DNA of 64,000 bases from Marilutibacter penaei. GTDB lineage: Bacteria; Pseudomonadota; Gammaproteobacteria; Xanthomonadales; Xanthomonadaceae. The position numbers and the translations under genes were made by a program. Positions 17,742 to 26,437 of this stretch are shown piece after piece. Below the pieces are notes generated by a model, which worked only from the letters and a program-made list of their open reading frames with translations, had not been told where the DNA came from and did not search any database. The first letter of the stretch is position 1. The number at the start of each line of letters is the position of its first letter. Location of the stretch: assembly GCF_014145395.1 (NCBI RefSeq), contig NZ_JACHTE010000002.1:365146-429145 (forward strand). Direction: 5' to 3'.

Positions 17742-18931
17742 TGAATCCAGCCCCCAATCGCATCTTCCCGACGCTGGCGCGCGGCGCCGTGGTGGCGTGC
17801 TGCGTGCTCGCGCTGGCCGGCTGTTCCACCGTCAAGGGCTGGTTCGGTGGCGGCAAGGTCAAGCCGAACGAGCCGTTCGAACTGACCGAGTTCGCCCCCA
17901 GCCAGACGGTGTCCGAGCTCTGGTCGGTCAATGTCGGCAAGGGCGAGGGCCGCATCGGTGCGGGCCAGGGGCCGGTCGTCGCGGACGGACGCGTGTACGC
18001 GGCGGCCGTGGAGGGCGGCGTGCGTGCGCTGGACCTGCAGACCGGACGGACCCTGTGGCACTACGACAGCGAGCTCCGCCTCAGTGGCGGGCCGGGCGCG
18101 GGCGACGGACTGGTGGTGGTCGGCAGTCTGGAAGGCCACATCATCGCGCTCGACGCGGAGACCGGCGCCGAGCGCTGGCAGGCCGAGGTGGGCAATGAGG
18201 TCATCGCCGCGCCGGCCATCGGGCAGGGCATGGTGTACGTGCGCTCGAACGACAACCGCATCACCGCACTGGATGCCACGACCGGCCAGCGTCGCTGGTT
18301 CTGGAACCACACCGTGCCCCCCCTGTCGGTCCGCGGGAACGACGCCCCCCTGATCGGGCCGGGTTTCATCTTCGTCGGCAATGACGACGGGACCGTGTCC
18401 GCGCTGTCCGCCGCCGATGGTCGCCCGGTCTGGGAGCAGGCGGTAGGCCAGCAGGACGGCCGCACCGAGCTGGACCGCATGGCCGATGTCGATGGCACGC
18501 CCGTCCTCGAGGGGCAGGTCGTCTATGCGACCAGCTTCGAAGGCCGGACCATCGCGATCGATGGCCCCAGCGGCCGCCCGATGTGGGCGTCCGAGGAGGG
18601 CGGTGCCGGACGATTGGGCGTCGCGAGCGACCGCCTGCTGGTCTCGGCCGCGAGCGGCAGCGTGTTCGCGCTGGACAAGCGCACCGGCGGCTCCTACTGG
18701 CAGCAGCCGGCGCTGACCCGCCGCAGCCCGACCGCCCCGGTCGTCCAGGGCGACTACGCGGTGGTCGGCGACTACGACGGCTACCTGCACTGGATGAAGC
18801 TCGACAACGGCGAGTTCGCCGCGCGCACGCGCGTCGGCGGCGATGCGCTGAAGGCGGCCCTGATCGTGTCCGACGGCATCCTGCTGGCGCAGAACGTCGA
18901 CGGCAAGCTGTCGGCCTACGTACTGCGCTGA
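17741..18931 (+). CDS. bamB: Outer-membrane protein assembly factor BamB
   Basis: Lipoprotein subunit of the BAM complex that inserts beta-barrel proteins in the outer membrane. The 396-residue protein has a lipoprotein signal with LAGC at residue 28 and repeated PQQ-type beta-propeller blades (RTLWHYDSEL, AERWQAEVGN, QRRWFWNHT, GRPVWEQAVG, GRPMWASEEG) ending in KLSAYVL. Length matches E. coli BamB (392 aa). It overlaps yfgM by one base and is followed by two hairpins before der. Confidence 0.95.
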   Translation: MNPAPNRIFPTLARGAVVACCVLALAGCSTVKGWFGGGKVKPNEPFELTEFAPSQTVSELWSVNVGKGEGRIGAGQGPVVADGRVYAAAVEGGVRALDLQTGRTLWHYDSELRLSGGPGAGDGLVVVGSLEGHIIALDAETGAERWQAEVGNEVIAAPAIGQGMVYVRSNDNRITALDATTGQRRWFWNHTVPPLSVRGNDAPLIGPGFIFVGNDDGTVSALSAADGRPVWEQAVGQQDGRTELDRMADVDGTPVLEGQVVYATSFEGRTIAIDGPSGRPMWASEEGGAGRLGVASDRLLVSAASGSVFALDKRTGGSYWQQPALTRRSPTAPVVQGDYAVVGDYDGYLHWMKLDNGEFAARTRVGGDALKAALIVSDGILLAQNVDGKLSAYVLR

Positions 18932-18939
18932 ACCGTCCC

Positions 18940-19014
18940 GGCGGCGCCTGCGTGCGCCGCCACCGGCTTTGATCCACACTGCCACGGTCGGCGGGCCCCG
19001 CGCCCGCCGGCCGT
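18940..19014 (+). repeat. Two strong hairpins between bamB and der
   Basis: First stem GGCGGCGC / GCGCCGCC (18940-18961) starts 9 bp after the bamB stop. The second is a 13-bp stem with one G-U pair and a 5-nt loop at 18984-19014. Neither has a long T-run, though TCTTTCT follows the second. They may act as partial terminators or shape the der leader. Confidence 0.5.
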
Positions 19015-19071
19015 CGTGTCTTTCTGCACCCCGGCCGCGCGCCGGCTTTCCCGCTGAACCGAGTCATCCCC

Positions 19072-20472
19072 ATGCTGCCCCTCGTCGCCCTGGTCGGCCG
19101 TCCCAACGTCGGAAAATCCACGCTGTTCAACGTGCTCACCCGCACGCGCGACGCGCTGGTGCACGACGAACCCGGCGTCACCCGTGACCGCCATTACGGC
19201 GTCTGCCGGCCGGAAGGGCGGCAGGCCTTCGCGGTGGTCGATACCGGCGGCATTGCCGGCGAGGACGAAGGCTTGGTCGGCGCCACCACGCGGCAGGCAC
19301 GCGCCGCCGCGGAGGAGGCAGACCTCGTCCTGTTCGTGGTCGATGGCCGCGAAGGCGCGTCGGCGCTGGACGACGAGATCCTGGCCTGGCTGCGCAAGGC
19401 CGCGCGGCCGACCCTGCTGGTCGTCAACAAGACCGATGGCCTCGACAGCCAGGCGGCCCTGAACGAGTTCGCCCGCTACGGCTTCAGCGATGCGGTGGAC
19501 GTGTCCTCGGCCCACCGGCGCGGCATCGACGACCTGATCGACGAGGTGCTCGAGCGCCTGCCGGAAGCGGGCAGCCGGGTCGAGCTGGACGACGACCCCG
19601 AGCGGGTGCGCGTGGCCTTCATCGGTCGCCCCAATGTCGGCAAGTCGACGCTGGTGAACCGCCTGCTGGGCGAGGAGCGGATGATCGCATCCGACGTGCC
19701 GGGTACCACGCGCGACTCGGTGGCGATCGACATGGAGCGCGACGGCCGTCCATACCGGCTGGTCGATACCGCCGGCGTGCGCCGCAAGTCCAAGGTCGAC
19801 GAAGCGGTCGAGAAGTTCTCGATCATCAAGACCCTGCAGGCCATCGAGCAGTGCCAGGTCGCGGTGGTCATGCTGGATGCGTCGGAAGGCGTGACCGACC
19901 AGGACGCGACGGTGCTGGCGCTGGCGCTGGACGCGGGCCGTGCGCTGGTGGTGGCGGTCAACAAGTGGGACGGGCTGACCGACTACCAGCGCGAGCAGGC
20001 CGAGGCGATGCTGGTCCGAAAGCTGGGCTTCGTCAGCTGGGCGGAGGCGGTGCGGATCAGTGCGAAGCATGGGTCCGGCCTGCGCGAGCTGTTCCGCGCG
20101 ATCCACCGGGCACATGCATCGGCGACGCGGGTGTTCGGCACGACCGAGGTCAACAATGCGCTGGAGGCGGCGTACACGAGCAACCCGCCGGCGACGGTGC
20201 GGGGACACGTGGCGAAGTTGCGCTTCGGCCATCCGTCCGGGACCAATCCGCCGACGTTCGTGATCCATGGGACGCGCCTGCGGACGCTGACCGACACCTA
20301 CAAGCGTTATCTGGAGAATTTCTTCCGCAAGCGTTTCAAGCTGGTGGGCACGCCGGTGCGTTTCATCTTCAAGGAAGGCAGCAATCCGTACGAGGGCAAG
20401 AAGAACCCGCTGTCCGACCGCCAGGTGGCGCGCAAGCGTCGCCTGATGCGGCATGTGAAGGGGCGGAAGTAG
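19072..20472 (+). CDS. der: Ribosome biogenesis GTPase Der (EngA)
   Basis: Double-GTPase required for 50S ribosome maturation. The 466-residue protein has two G domains, each with a P-loop GRPNVGKST (near residues 9-17 and about 184-192), DTGG and DTAG G3 motifs and NKTDG / NKWDG G4 motifs. The KH-like C-terminal domain ends [23 protein letters not shown]. Closes the ndk-to-der block. A perfect 16-bp palindrome lies 11 bp after the stop. Confidence 0.97.
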   Translation: MLPLVALVGRPNVGKSTLFNVLTRTRDALVHDEPGVTRDRHYGVCRPEGRQAFAVVDTGGIAGEDEGLVGATTRQARAAAEEADLVLFVVDGREGASALDDEILAWLRKAARPTLLVVNKTDGLDSQAALNEFARYGFSDAVDVSSAHRRGIDDLIDEVLERLPEAGSRVELDDDPERVRVAFIGRPNVGKSTLVNRLLGEERMIASDVPGTTRDSVAIDMERDGRPYRLVDTAGVRRKSKVDEAVEKFSIIKTLQAIEQCQVAVVMLDASEGVTDQDATVLALALDAGRALVVAVNKWDGLTDYQREQAEAMLVRKLGFVSWAEAVRISAKHGSGLRELFRAIHRAHASATRVFGTTEVNNALEAAYTSNPPATVRGHVAKLRFGHPSGTNPPTFVIHGTRLRTLTDTYKRYLENFFRKRFKLVGTPVRFIFKEGSNPYEGKKNPLSDRQVARKRRLMRHVKGRK

Positions 20473-20482
20473 GAACATCGGG

Positions 20483-20498
20483 CGGACCGGCCGGTCCG
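20483..20498. repeat. 16-bp perfect palindrome after der
   Basis: CGGACCGGCCGGTCCG, fully self-complementary, 11 bp after the der stop. There is no T-run, so it is at most a weak terminator; other roles are open. Confidence 0.4.
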
Positions 20499-20589
20499 TG
20501 AAGCCAGGCACGTGGCACCTGCCGGGCCGATCGGGTATATCGGGTGTATCCAAGTGGAACCCGCTGTCAGGCATCACAAGGAGGCAACG

Positions 20590-20901
20590 ATGCGACTCAT
20601 CACGGCAATGGCGCTTTCGGTACTCACGTTCCCGGTGGGCGCCCAGTACTACCAGGAACTCGTCTTCAACCAGGCGAGCGAACTGGTGCCTTGGTGCAAG
20701 TCCGAGGCCGAGGCCCGATACATCGCGGCAGGCGTCACCCCGTACCAGTGGACCTCCCGCTACTACGACAGGAGCAATGTCCTGTACGTGGAGGGGAAGC
20801 TCCGGGTCAACGGCAATGACGTGGCGGTGACCTGCAAGATCGCCCGCGGTGCGCGCGAACGGTACGCGACCATCCAGATCGACGATCCGTCACTGGGATA
20901 G
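20590..20901 (+). CDS. Small secreted protein of unknown function
   Basis: A 103-residue protein that I do not recognise. It starts MRLITAMALSVLTFPVGAQ, a clear signal peptide with a likely cut after GAQ. AAGGAGGC 6 bp upstream fixes the ATG at 20590. The mature part (about 84 residues) has two Cys (in VPWCKSEAEA and AVTCKIARG) that could form one disulfide, and many Tyr residues. No neighbour suggests a function; it stands alone between der and the molybdenum-cofactor genes. Confidence 0.7.
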   Translation: MRLITAMALSVLTFPVGAQYYQELVFNQASELVPWCKSEAEARYIAAGVTPYQWTSRYYDRSNVLYVEGKLRVNGNDVAVTCKIARGARERYATIQIDDPSLG

Positions 20902-21068
20902 CGTGACGCCGGCGAACCCGCCCGGGCCGAAGCCGATTCTCCGCTCCGGCTGATTCTGGCGATATCCGGCCTCCGATCCGTGGACGCTTGCGCAATTTCC
21001 AGGGAGACGGTGGGTAGGATCGGCGCGGATGCCGTCCTGTCTGCCAAGCGGTGCGAACGGCACGGGCT

Positions 21069-21176
21069 GGACGGGTCGGGCATGCCCAAGCGGAACGCGC
21101 CGTAAACCCGTCCTTGGGGGCTCGGACGCGGCATCCATGCCGCGTACGGTTCCGCTTGGGCACACCCGACCCATCC
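21069..21176. repeat. REP-like intergenic element with 28-bp inverted arms
   Basis: Arms at 21069-21096 and 21149-21176 match as inverted repeats at 25 of 28 positions. In the 52-bp middle is a second palindrome, CGCGGCATCCATGCCGCG (21127-21144). The whole can fold as a large cruciform. Such nested palindromes are typical of dispersed intergenic repeats of Xanthomonadaceae, but only one copy lies in this window, so the family assignment is inference. Confidence 0.6.
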
Positions 21177-21204
21177 CTCCGAACAATGCTTGCGCCTACA
21201 GACG

Positions 21205-21807
21205 ATGACCGGATCGGCTCGCCCACTGGATGAGGACCTCACCCTCGGCCTGCTGGCCGGGGGGCGGGCCACGCGCTTGGGCGGGTTGGACAAGGCCTGG
21301 CTGGAGCGGGCGGGCGAGGCGCAGGTGCTGCGGCTGCGGCGACGGTTCCAGGACGGCGTGGCGGCCACCCTCGTCAGTGCGAACCAGGGCCTGGACCGCT
21401 TTGAAGACGCCGGGCTCACGGTCGTCGCCGACCGCGTCGCCGGTGATGTCGGGCCACTGGCCGGCCTCGACGCGCTCGCAGCGGCCTGCGACACCCGCTG
21501 GCTGTTCACCCTACCGGTCGACCTGCTCGACGTCCCCGCCGACCTGCCGTCGCGGTTGCATGCCGCCGCGGGCGAGGGGCCGGGTGCGCATGCCGTCGAC
21601 GACGACGGCCCGCAACCGCTGGTCGCGCTGTGGCGGGTCGACGCGCTGCGCGCGGCCGCGCGCGACGCACTGGCCGCCGGTGACCACGCCATCCACCGCC
21701 TGCAGGCCCGCATGGGCATGGCCGCGGTCCGGCTCGACGGCGTACGCTTGGGCAACCTGAACACCTTCGACGACCTGGCCGCGGCCGGCGTCACGCCCCG
21801 CCCATGA
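21205..21807 (+). CDS. mobA: Molybdenum cofactor guanylyltransferase
   Basis: Attaches GMP to molybdopterin to form the MGD cofactor. The 200-residue protein has the nucleotidyltransferase signature LLAGGRATRLGGLDKAWLE near residues 15-33 and the metal-binding segment around LFTLPVDLLDVPADL. The C-terminal FHNLNTPDDL-type motif appears as RLGNLNTFDDLA. I take the ATG at 21205; an in-frame TTG at 21190 is possible. Its last 4 bp overlap moeA (ATGA), showing coupling. Confidence 0.88.
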   Translation: MTGSARPLDEDLTLGLLAGGRATRLGGLDKAWLERAGEAQVLRLRRRFQDGVAATLVSANQGLDRFEDAGLTVVADRVAGDVGPLAGLDALAAACDTRWLFTLPVDLLDVPADLPSRLHAAAGEGPGAHAVDDDGPQPLVALWRVDALRAAARDALAAGDHAIHRLQARMGMAAVRLDGVRLGNLNTFDDLAAAGVTPRP

Positions 21808-23018
21808 CCCCAGCCCCGATGCGGATCGGCCTCGACGAGGCCCTGTCGATCCTCCACCAGGTCGCCGCCGCGCACCGGCTCGACACCGAACACCTGCCGC
21901 TGGCGCGCTGCCATGGGCGCGTGCTGCAGGCCGATATCGACGCACCGATGGCGCTGCCGCCCTTCGACAACAGTGCGATGGACGGTTTCGCCCTGCGGCA
22001 GGCCGACATCGCCGCCGCGGGGGGCGTGTTGCGGCTGGCCGGCGAACAGTTCGCCGGGCCCGCGACCGGGCAGGCGGTCGGCGAGGGCGCCTGCCTGCGC
22101 ATCACCACCGGCGCGCCCATGCCGGCCGGCGCCGACACCGTGGTCATCAAGGAGGACGCGACGGTCGAGGGCGACCGGGTGACGGTGCCGCTCGAAACCG
22201 CCGCCGGGCGCCACGTCCGCCGCGCCGGCGAGGACGTCATGCCCGGCGACCGCGTGCTGCGGGCTGGCGACCTGCTGACCCCGGCGCGGGTCTCGCTGGC
22301 GGCGTCGCTGGGACTGGACCGGCTGCCGGTGGCGCGGCGGCCGACCGTTGCGGTATTCACCACCGGCGACGAGCTGATCGAGCCGGGCCTCGCGCTCGCG
22401 CCCGGCCAGATCTACGACAGCAACCGCGAACTGCTGATGGGCCTGCTGCGCGCCGATGGACTGGAGCCCACCGCTTGGCCGCGGCTGCCCGACGACCCGC
22501 GCGCGGTCGAGGTCGCCCTGCGCGACGCCGCTTGCGCGTTCGATCTGGTGATCACCTGCGGCGCGGTCTCGGCAGGGGAGAAGGACCACATCCCCGGGGT
22601 GCTGGAGCGTTTCGGCCAGGTGCATTTCTGGAAGGTGCGGATGAAGCCGGGCATGCCGGTGCTGTTCGGCAGCCTCGACCGGTGCCGCTTCCTCGGCCTG
22701 CCGGGCAACCCGGTGTCGGTGCTAGCCACCTGGCGGGCGCTGGGCCAGCCGCTGGTCGATGCCCTGCAGGGGCGCCGCGAGGCCCGCCCGCGCTGGCGTG
22801 CACGGCTGTCGGCGTCCATCGTCAAGCGCCATCCGCGCCTGGAGTTCATGCGCGCGTGGCTCGACAGCGACGCCGACGGCGCGTTGCGCGCCGACCCCAA
22901 CCCCGCGACCGCCTCGCACCGCCTGCGCGCGGTGGCCGAGGCCAACGCCCTGATCGTGCTGCCCGAGGGCCCGTGCACCCTGGCCGAAGGCGACGTGGTC
23001 GAGGTGCTGCCGCTGTAG
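21804..23018 (+). CDS. moeA: Molybdopterin molybdenumtransferase MoeA
   Basis: Inserts molybdate into adenylated molybdopterin. The 404-residue protein shows the family blocks PPFDNSAMDGFALR (about residues 52-65), GAPMPAGADTVVIKED (about 110-125), the GDEL(I/V) motif TTGDELIEPG, ITCGAVSAGEKD with the GGxSxG-like active loop, and FLGLPGNPVSVLATW. It overlaps mobA by 4 bp and is followed 24 bp later by a rhodanese-MoeB gene, giving a three-gene cofactor operon. Confidence 0.95.
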   Translation: MTPAPMRIGLDEALSILHQVAAAHRLDTEHLPLARCHGRVLQADIDAPMALPPFDNSAMDGFALRQADIAAAGGVLRLAGEQFAGPATGQAVGEGACLRITTGAPMPAGADTVVIKEDATVEGDRVTVPLETAAGRHVRRAGEDVMPGDRVLRAGDLLTPARVSLAASLGLDRLPVARRPTVAVFTTGDELIEPGLALAPGQIYDSNRELLMGLLRADGLEPTAWPRLPDDPRAVEVALRDAACAFDLVITCGAVSAGEKDHIPGVLERFGQVHFWKVRMKPGMPVLFGSLDRCRFLGLPGNPVSVLATWRALGQPLVDALQGRREARPRWRARLSASIVKRHPRLEFMRAWLDSDADGALRADPNPATASHRLRAVAEANALIVLPEGPCTLAEGDVVEVLPL

Positions 23019-23042
23019 CCCTTGCAGCGCGATAATCCCCGC

Positions 23043-24170
23043 ATGGAGATCGAACGCATCCCGCCGGCCGAGGCGCTGCGCCGCCAGCGCGCCGGCACCG
23101 TCCTGGTCGACGTGCGCGCGTCGCACGAACGCGCGGCCGGGGCCGCCGAAGGGGCGCTGGGCATCGTCCGCGAGACGCTGGAGGCCGACCCCACCGCTGC
23201 GCTGCCGGACCGCGAGGCCCCGGTGATGCTGATCTGCCAGATGGGCGGCCGTTCGCTGAAGGCGGCCGAGGCGCTGCGGGCGGCCGGCTACGCGCGGGTC
23301 GCCTCGGTCGAGGGCGGCACCGAGCGCTGGCGCGACGAGGGCCTGCCGCTGGTCCGCGACGAGGCCAACGCCGACTTTTACGAGCGCTATTCGCGCCACC
23401 TGCGCCTGCCCGAGGTCGCCGAGGCCGGCCAGCGCCGCCTGCAGGCCGCCCGCATCGCCATGGTCGGTGCGGGCGGGCTGGGCTCGCCGGCCGCGTTCTA
23501 CCTGGCCGCCGCCGGCGTCGGCACCCTGGTGCTGGCCGACGACGACATGGTCGACCGCAGCAACCTGCAGCGGCAGATCCTGCACACCGAGGCGCGGATC
23601 GGCACGGCCAAGGTCGAGTCGGCGCGCATCGCGCTGAACGCGCTGAACCCGTCGACCCGGGTCGAGGCCTTCCCCGAACGCATCACCGCCGCCAACGTCG
23701 AGCGCCTGCTCGAGGGCGCCGACCTGGTGATCGACGGCGCCGATAACTTCCCGGTGCGCTACCTGCTCAACGACGCCTGCGTGAAGCTCGGCACGCCGCT
23801 GGTATACGGCGCGGTCCACCGCTTCGAAGGGCAGGCCAGCGTGTTCGACGCCGGCCGGCACCGCGGCGAGGCGCCGTGCTACCGCTGCCTGTTTCCGGAG
23901 CCGCCACCCGCCGAGGCCGCGCCCAACTGCGCCGAGGCGGGCGTGCTCGGCGTGCTGCCGGGCCTGGTCGGCCTGGTCCAGGCCACCGAGGCGCTGAAGC
24001 TGCTGCTCGGCATCGGCGAACCGCTGCGCGGGCGGCTGCTGCAGGTCGATGCGCTGTCCATGCGCTTCCGCGAGACGCGCCTGGGCGCCGACCCGGACTG
24101 CCCGGTGTGCGCGCCGGGCCGGCCGTTCCCGGGCTACATCGACTACGCGGCGTTCTGCGCCGGCGGCTGA
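23043..24170 (+). CDS. moeB: Rhodanese-MoeB fusion: molybdopterin-synthase adenylyltransferase
   Basis: Activates the small subunit MoaD by adenylation for sulfur transfer in molybdopterin synthesis. The 375-residue protein has an N-terminal rhodanese domain (about residues 5-105) with the active loop C65-QMGGRS. The ThiF/MoeB domain follows, with YSRHLRLPEV, the nucleotide loop VGAGGLGSP (141-149), RSNLQRQ and the zinc pairs CYRC and CPVC. The rhodanese part may supply the sulfur, as in eukaryotic MOCS3, where the order is reversed. ATG at 23043 is chosen; GATAAT just upstream could be a -10 box. Confidence 0.9.
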   Translation: MEIERIPPAEALRRQRAGTVLVDVRASHERAAGAAEGALGIVRETLEADPTAALPDREAPVMLICQMGGRSLKAAEALRAAGYARVASVEGGTERWRDEGLPLVRDEANADFYERYSRHLRLPEVAEAGQRRLQAARIAMVGAGGLGSPAAFYLAAAGVGTLVLADDDMVDRSNLQRQILHTEARIGTAKVESARIALNALNPSTRVEAFPERITAANVERLLEGADLVIDGADNFPVRYLLNDACVKLGTPLVYGAVHRFEGQASVFDAGRHRGEAPCYRCLFPEPPPAEAAPNCAEAGVLGVLPGLVGLVQATEALKLLLGIGEPLRGRLLQVDALSMRFRETRLGADPDCPVCAPGRPFPGYIDYAAFCAGG

Positions 24171-24231
24171 CGCTCACCGCGCCACCACACCCGGCTTGCC
24201 ACGATGGCCCCATCAGAACGGGGAGCGGGGC

Positions 24232-25239
24232 ATGCAGGCGAGACGACGAGGCATCCTGATCGTGCTGGCGCTGTGCTTGGCATTGCCGCTGGGCATCGTG
24301 CCGGTGCAGGCGCAGGCCGCCGGTTGCCGGATCCAGGACCCGATGCAGGCGCGCGACCTGCCCGCGCGCATCGCGGCCGTGGCCTGCCGCGAGAACCGGC
24401 TCTGGTACGAACCCTTCATCGACACCGAGGGCCGCCTGGTCAACGCCGGCCTCATGGAGATGGAGGCCTCCCGGCTGTCCGACGACATGACACCGGCCTG
24501 GAAACGCGTCGTCGACTACTGGCGCGGCAGCGGCCTGCTCGGCGCGGTGTCCGCGCGTGCCGGTGCCGGCACCTGCGCCTACGCCACCAATGACAGCTAC
24601 GCCAACCCGAACTGCCGGAGCTTCCTGATCGACACGCCGTGGTCGGCGGCCTTTATTTCCTACGTGATGGTGCAGTCGGGCGTGCCGGGCTTCCGTGCCT
24701 CGCCCAGTCACGTCGACTATGTGCGCGACGCGTGGCGCAATGCCGACAGCCCCTACGTGATGGTCGACCCGGAGAACGGCGCACCGGCGGTCGGGGACCT
24801 GCTGTGCTACACCCGTGGCGCGGCGACGATCAATGGCTTCGCCGGGATGCAGGCCTGGTTCGCGCGCAATCCCGACACCTCGCTGCCCATGCATTGCGAC
24901 GCGGTGGTGGATGTCTCCAATGGCGTCGCCTCGCTGGTCGGAGGCAACGTGCTGCACAGCGTGACGCTGCGGATGCTGCCGGTGAACCGCGCCGGCCGCT
25001 TCTGGAACCTGCCGTACGTGCGCGGCACCGCCTGCATGCCGGCCAATCCCCAGGCCTGCAGCTTCAACGCGCAGAACTGGGTGGCCCTGCTGAAGTTGAA
25101 GCCGGGACTGCCGATGCTGACCCCGCCGCCGGAGACCTGGCAGCAGCGCCCGCCGCAGCAGCAGTGCTGCGTGCATTGCGTGGTCGGTTCCGGGGTGCCG
25201 CGCTGCCCGGCGGGCACGCCGGTCGGCGGGGGCGACTGA
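24232..25239 (+). CDS. DUF2272 domain-containing secreted protein
   Basis: A 335-residue protein with a signal peptide (MQARRRGILIVLALCLALPLG, cut near QAQAAG) and the DUF2272 core, including the conserved TPWSAAFISYVMVQSGVPGF region and the GDLLCYTR block; this family has a CHAP/NlpC-like fold, which suggests peptidoglycan or amide hydrolysis but is not proven. There are many Cys (at least 13), with a C-terminal cluster QQCCVHCV, pointing to a disulfide-rich periplasmic or outer-membrane location. The ATG at 24232 follows GGGGAGCGGGG. It converges on the alpha/beta hydrolase gene. Confidence 0.78.
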   Translation: MQARRRGILIVLALCLALPLGIVPVQAQAAGCRIQDPMQARDLPARIAAVACRENRLWYEPFIDTEGRLVNAGLMEMEASRLSDDMTPAWKRVVDYWRGSGLLGAVSARAGAGTCAYATNDSYANPNCRSFLIDTPWSAAFISYVMVQSGVPGFRASPSHVDYVRDAWRNADSPYVMVDPENGAPAVGDLLCYTRGAATINGFAGMQAWFARNPDTSLPMHCDAVVDVSNGVASLVGGNVLHSVTLRMLPVNRAGRFWNLPYVRGTACMPANPQACSFNAQNWVALLKLKPGLPMLTPPPETWQQRPPQQQCCVHCVVGSGVPRCPAGTPVGGGD

Positions 25240-25254
25240 GCCGGCCCGGTCGAC

Positions 25255-26049
25255 TCAGTCGACGGGACCGAGGAAGGCCTGCAGCGCCTGCCGGTATTCC
25301 GGACGGCCGTCGAACCCGTTGTGGCCGGCGTCGCGCAGGACCACTTCGAGGGGCGGCGATGGCAGGGCCTCGACCAGCGCCTGCGTGCGGGGCGGCGGCA
25401 CCAGGGTGTCGCGCTCACCGCGGATGACCAGCACCGGCCCGGCGTGCGTCGCCAGGGCCCCCGCCGAATCGAAGCGGTCGCGCATCAGCCCGCGTACGGG
25501 CACCCACGGGTAGTGGCCGGCCGCGGTGGCGACGAGGCTGTCGAACGGGGTGACCAGCGCCAGCCGGTCCACCGGTCGCCGCGCCGCCAGCTGCGCGGCC
25601 ACACCACTGCCGAGGCTGCGGCCGATGACGTCGATTCCCGCGTGGCGGCGGGCGGCGTGGGCGTGCAGGGCCAACGCATCGGAGACCAGCGCGTCTTCGT
25701 CGGGCGCGCCGCTGCTGGCGCCGTAGCCACGGTAGGCCAGCAGGTAGACGGTATGGCCCGGGAACCAGTCGGCGAAGGCCTCGCGGTTGAGCTGGATGGC
25801 CTCGGCATTGCCGCCGAAGTAGAGCAGGGCGCGCGGCTGGCCCGGGTTCACCACCCAGCCGCGCAGCACCTCGCCGTCGTTCTCCAGCGCGAAGTCGGTG
25901 CGGGTCGCCTCGACCTTCGTCACCTGCGGGAAATACACCAGCTCGCGCTGCTTCAGGTAAAGGAACGCGCAGACCGCCGCGTAGCCCAGCAACGCGAAGG
26001 CGAGCAGGCCGAGCGCGACGATCCGGCCGCCGCGCGCGGACTCAGCCAT
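25255..26049 (-). CDS. Membrane-anchored alpha/beta hydrolase (YfhR/BEM46-like)
   Basis: A 264-residue serine hydrolase of unknown substrate. An N-terminal membrane helix (about residues 9-30) is followed by QRELVYFPQ, typical of the BEM46/YfhR group. The oxyanion loop is LYFGGNAE, the nucleophile Ser sits in IGRSLGSGVA, the acid Asp is in RGERDTLVPP and the catalytic His in DAGHNGF. ATG at 26049 overlaps the stop of the DUF1244 gene by 8 bp, so the pair is one transcription unit. Confidence 0.85.
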   Translation of the reverse strand: MAESARGGRIVALGLLAFALLGYAAVCAFLYLKQRELVYFPQVTKVEATRTDFALENDGEVLRGWVVNPGQPRALLYFGGNAEAIQLNREAFADWFPGHTVYLLAYRGYGASSGAPDEDALVSDALALHAHAARRHAGIDVIGRSLGSGVAAQLAARRPVDRLALVTPFDSLVATAAGHYPWVPVRGLMRDRFDSAGALATHAGPVLVIRGERDTLVPPPRTQALVEALPSPPLEVVLRDAGHNGFDGRPEYRQALQAFLGPVD

Positions 26050-26350
26050 GCGCCTTGCGCGCGGCCTCGAAGGCGGCCAGCTGTTCCGGGGTGGCCTCGC
26101 GCTGGTGCTCGGCCTTCCACTCGGCGAACGGCCGGCCATAGACGGCTTCGCGGGCTTCGTCCTTCGTCATGGCGATGCCGCGCGCCTCGGCGGCCTCGCG
26201 GTACCAGTCGGCGAGGCAGTTGCGGCAGAAGCCGGCGAGGATCATCAGGTCGATGTTCTGCACATCCGGACGCGCGTCGAGCAGGTGCTCGCGCAGGCGC
26301 CGGAACACCGCGGCTTCCAGGTGCAGGGTCTCGTGGTCGATCTCGTTCAT
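26042..26350 (-). CDS. DUF1244 family protein
   Basis: A 102-residue conserved protein of the DUF1244 (SMc04008-like) family, function unknown. It shows the family core LREHLLDARPDVQNIDLMILAGFCRNCLADWY, with CxxC, then the YGRPFAEWKAEHQ region. The ATG at 26350 is chosen over one at 26377 because the family starts MNEIDHETLHLEAAVF-like. Cytoplasmic. First gene of a two-gene unit with the hydrolase. Confidence 0.85.
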   Translation of the reverse strand: MNEIDHETLHLEAAVFRRLREHLLDARPDVQNIDLMILAGFCRNCLADWYREAAEARGIAMTKDEAREAVYGRPFAEWKAEHQREATPEQLAAFEAARKAHG

Positions 26351-26437
26351 GGCGGGGCTCCGCGCGCGGGCGGCCATGCGTGGCCGGATGGGGGATAATG
26401 CACCGCCCCGACTCTAGCGCAGCCTCCCGGACCCCGC

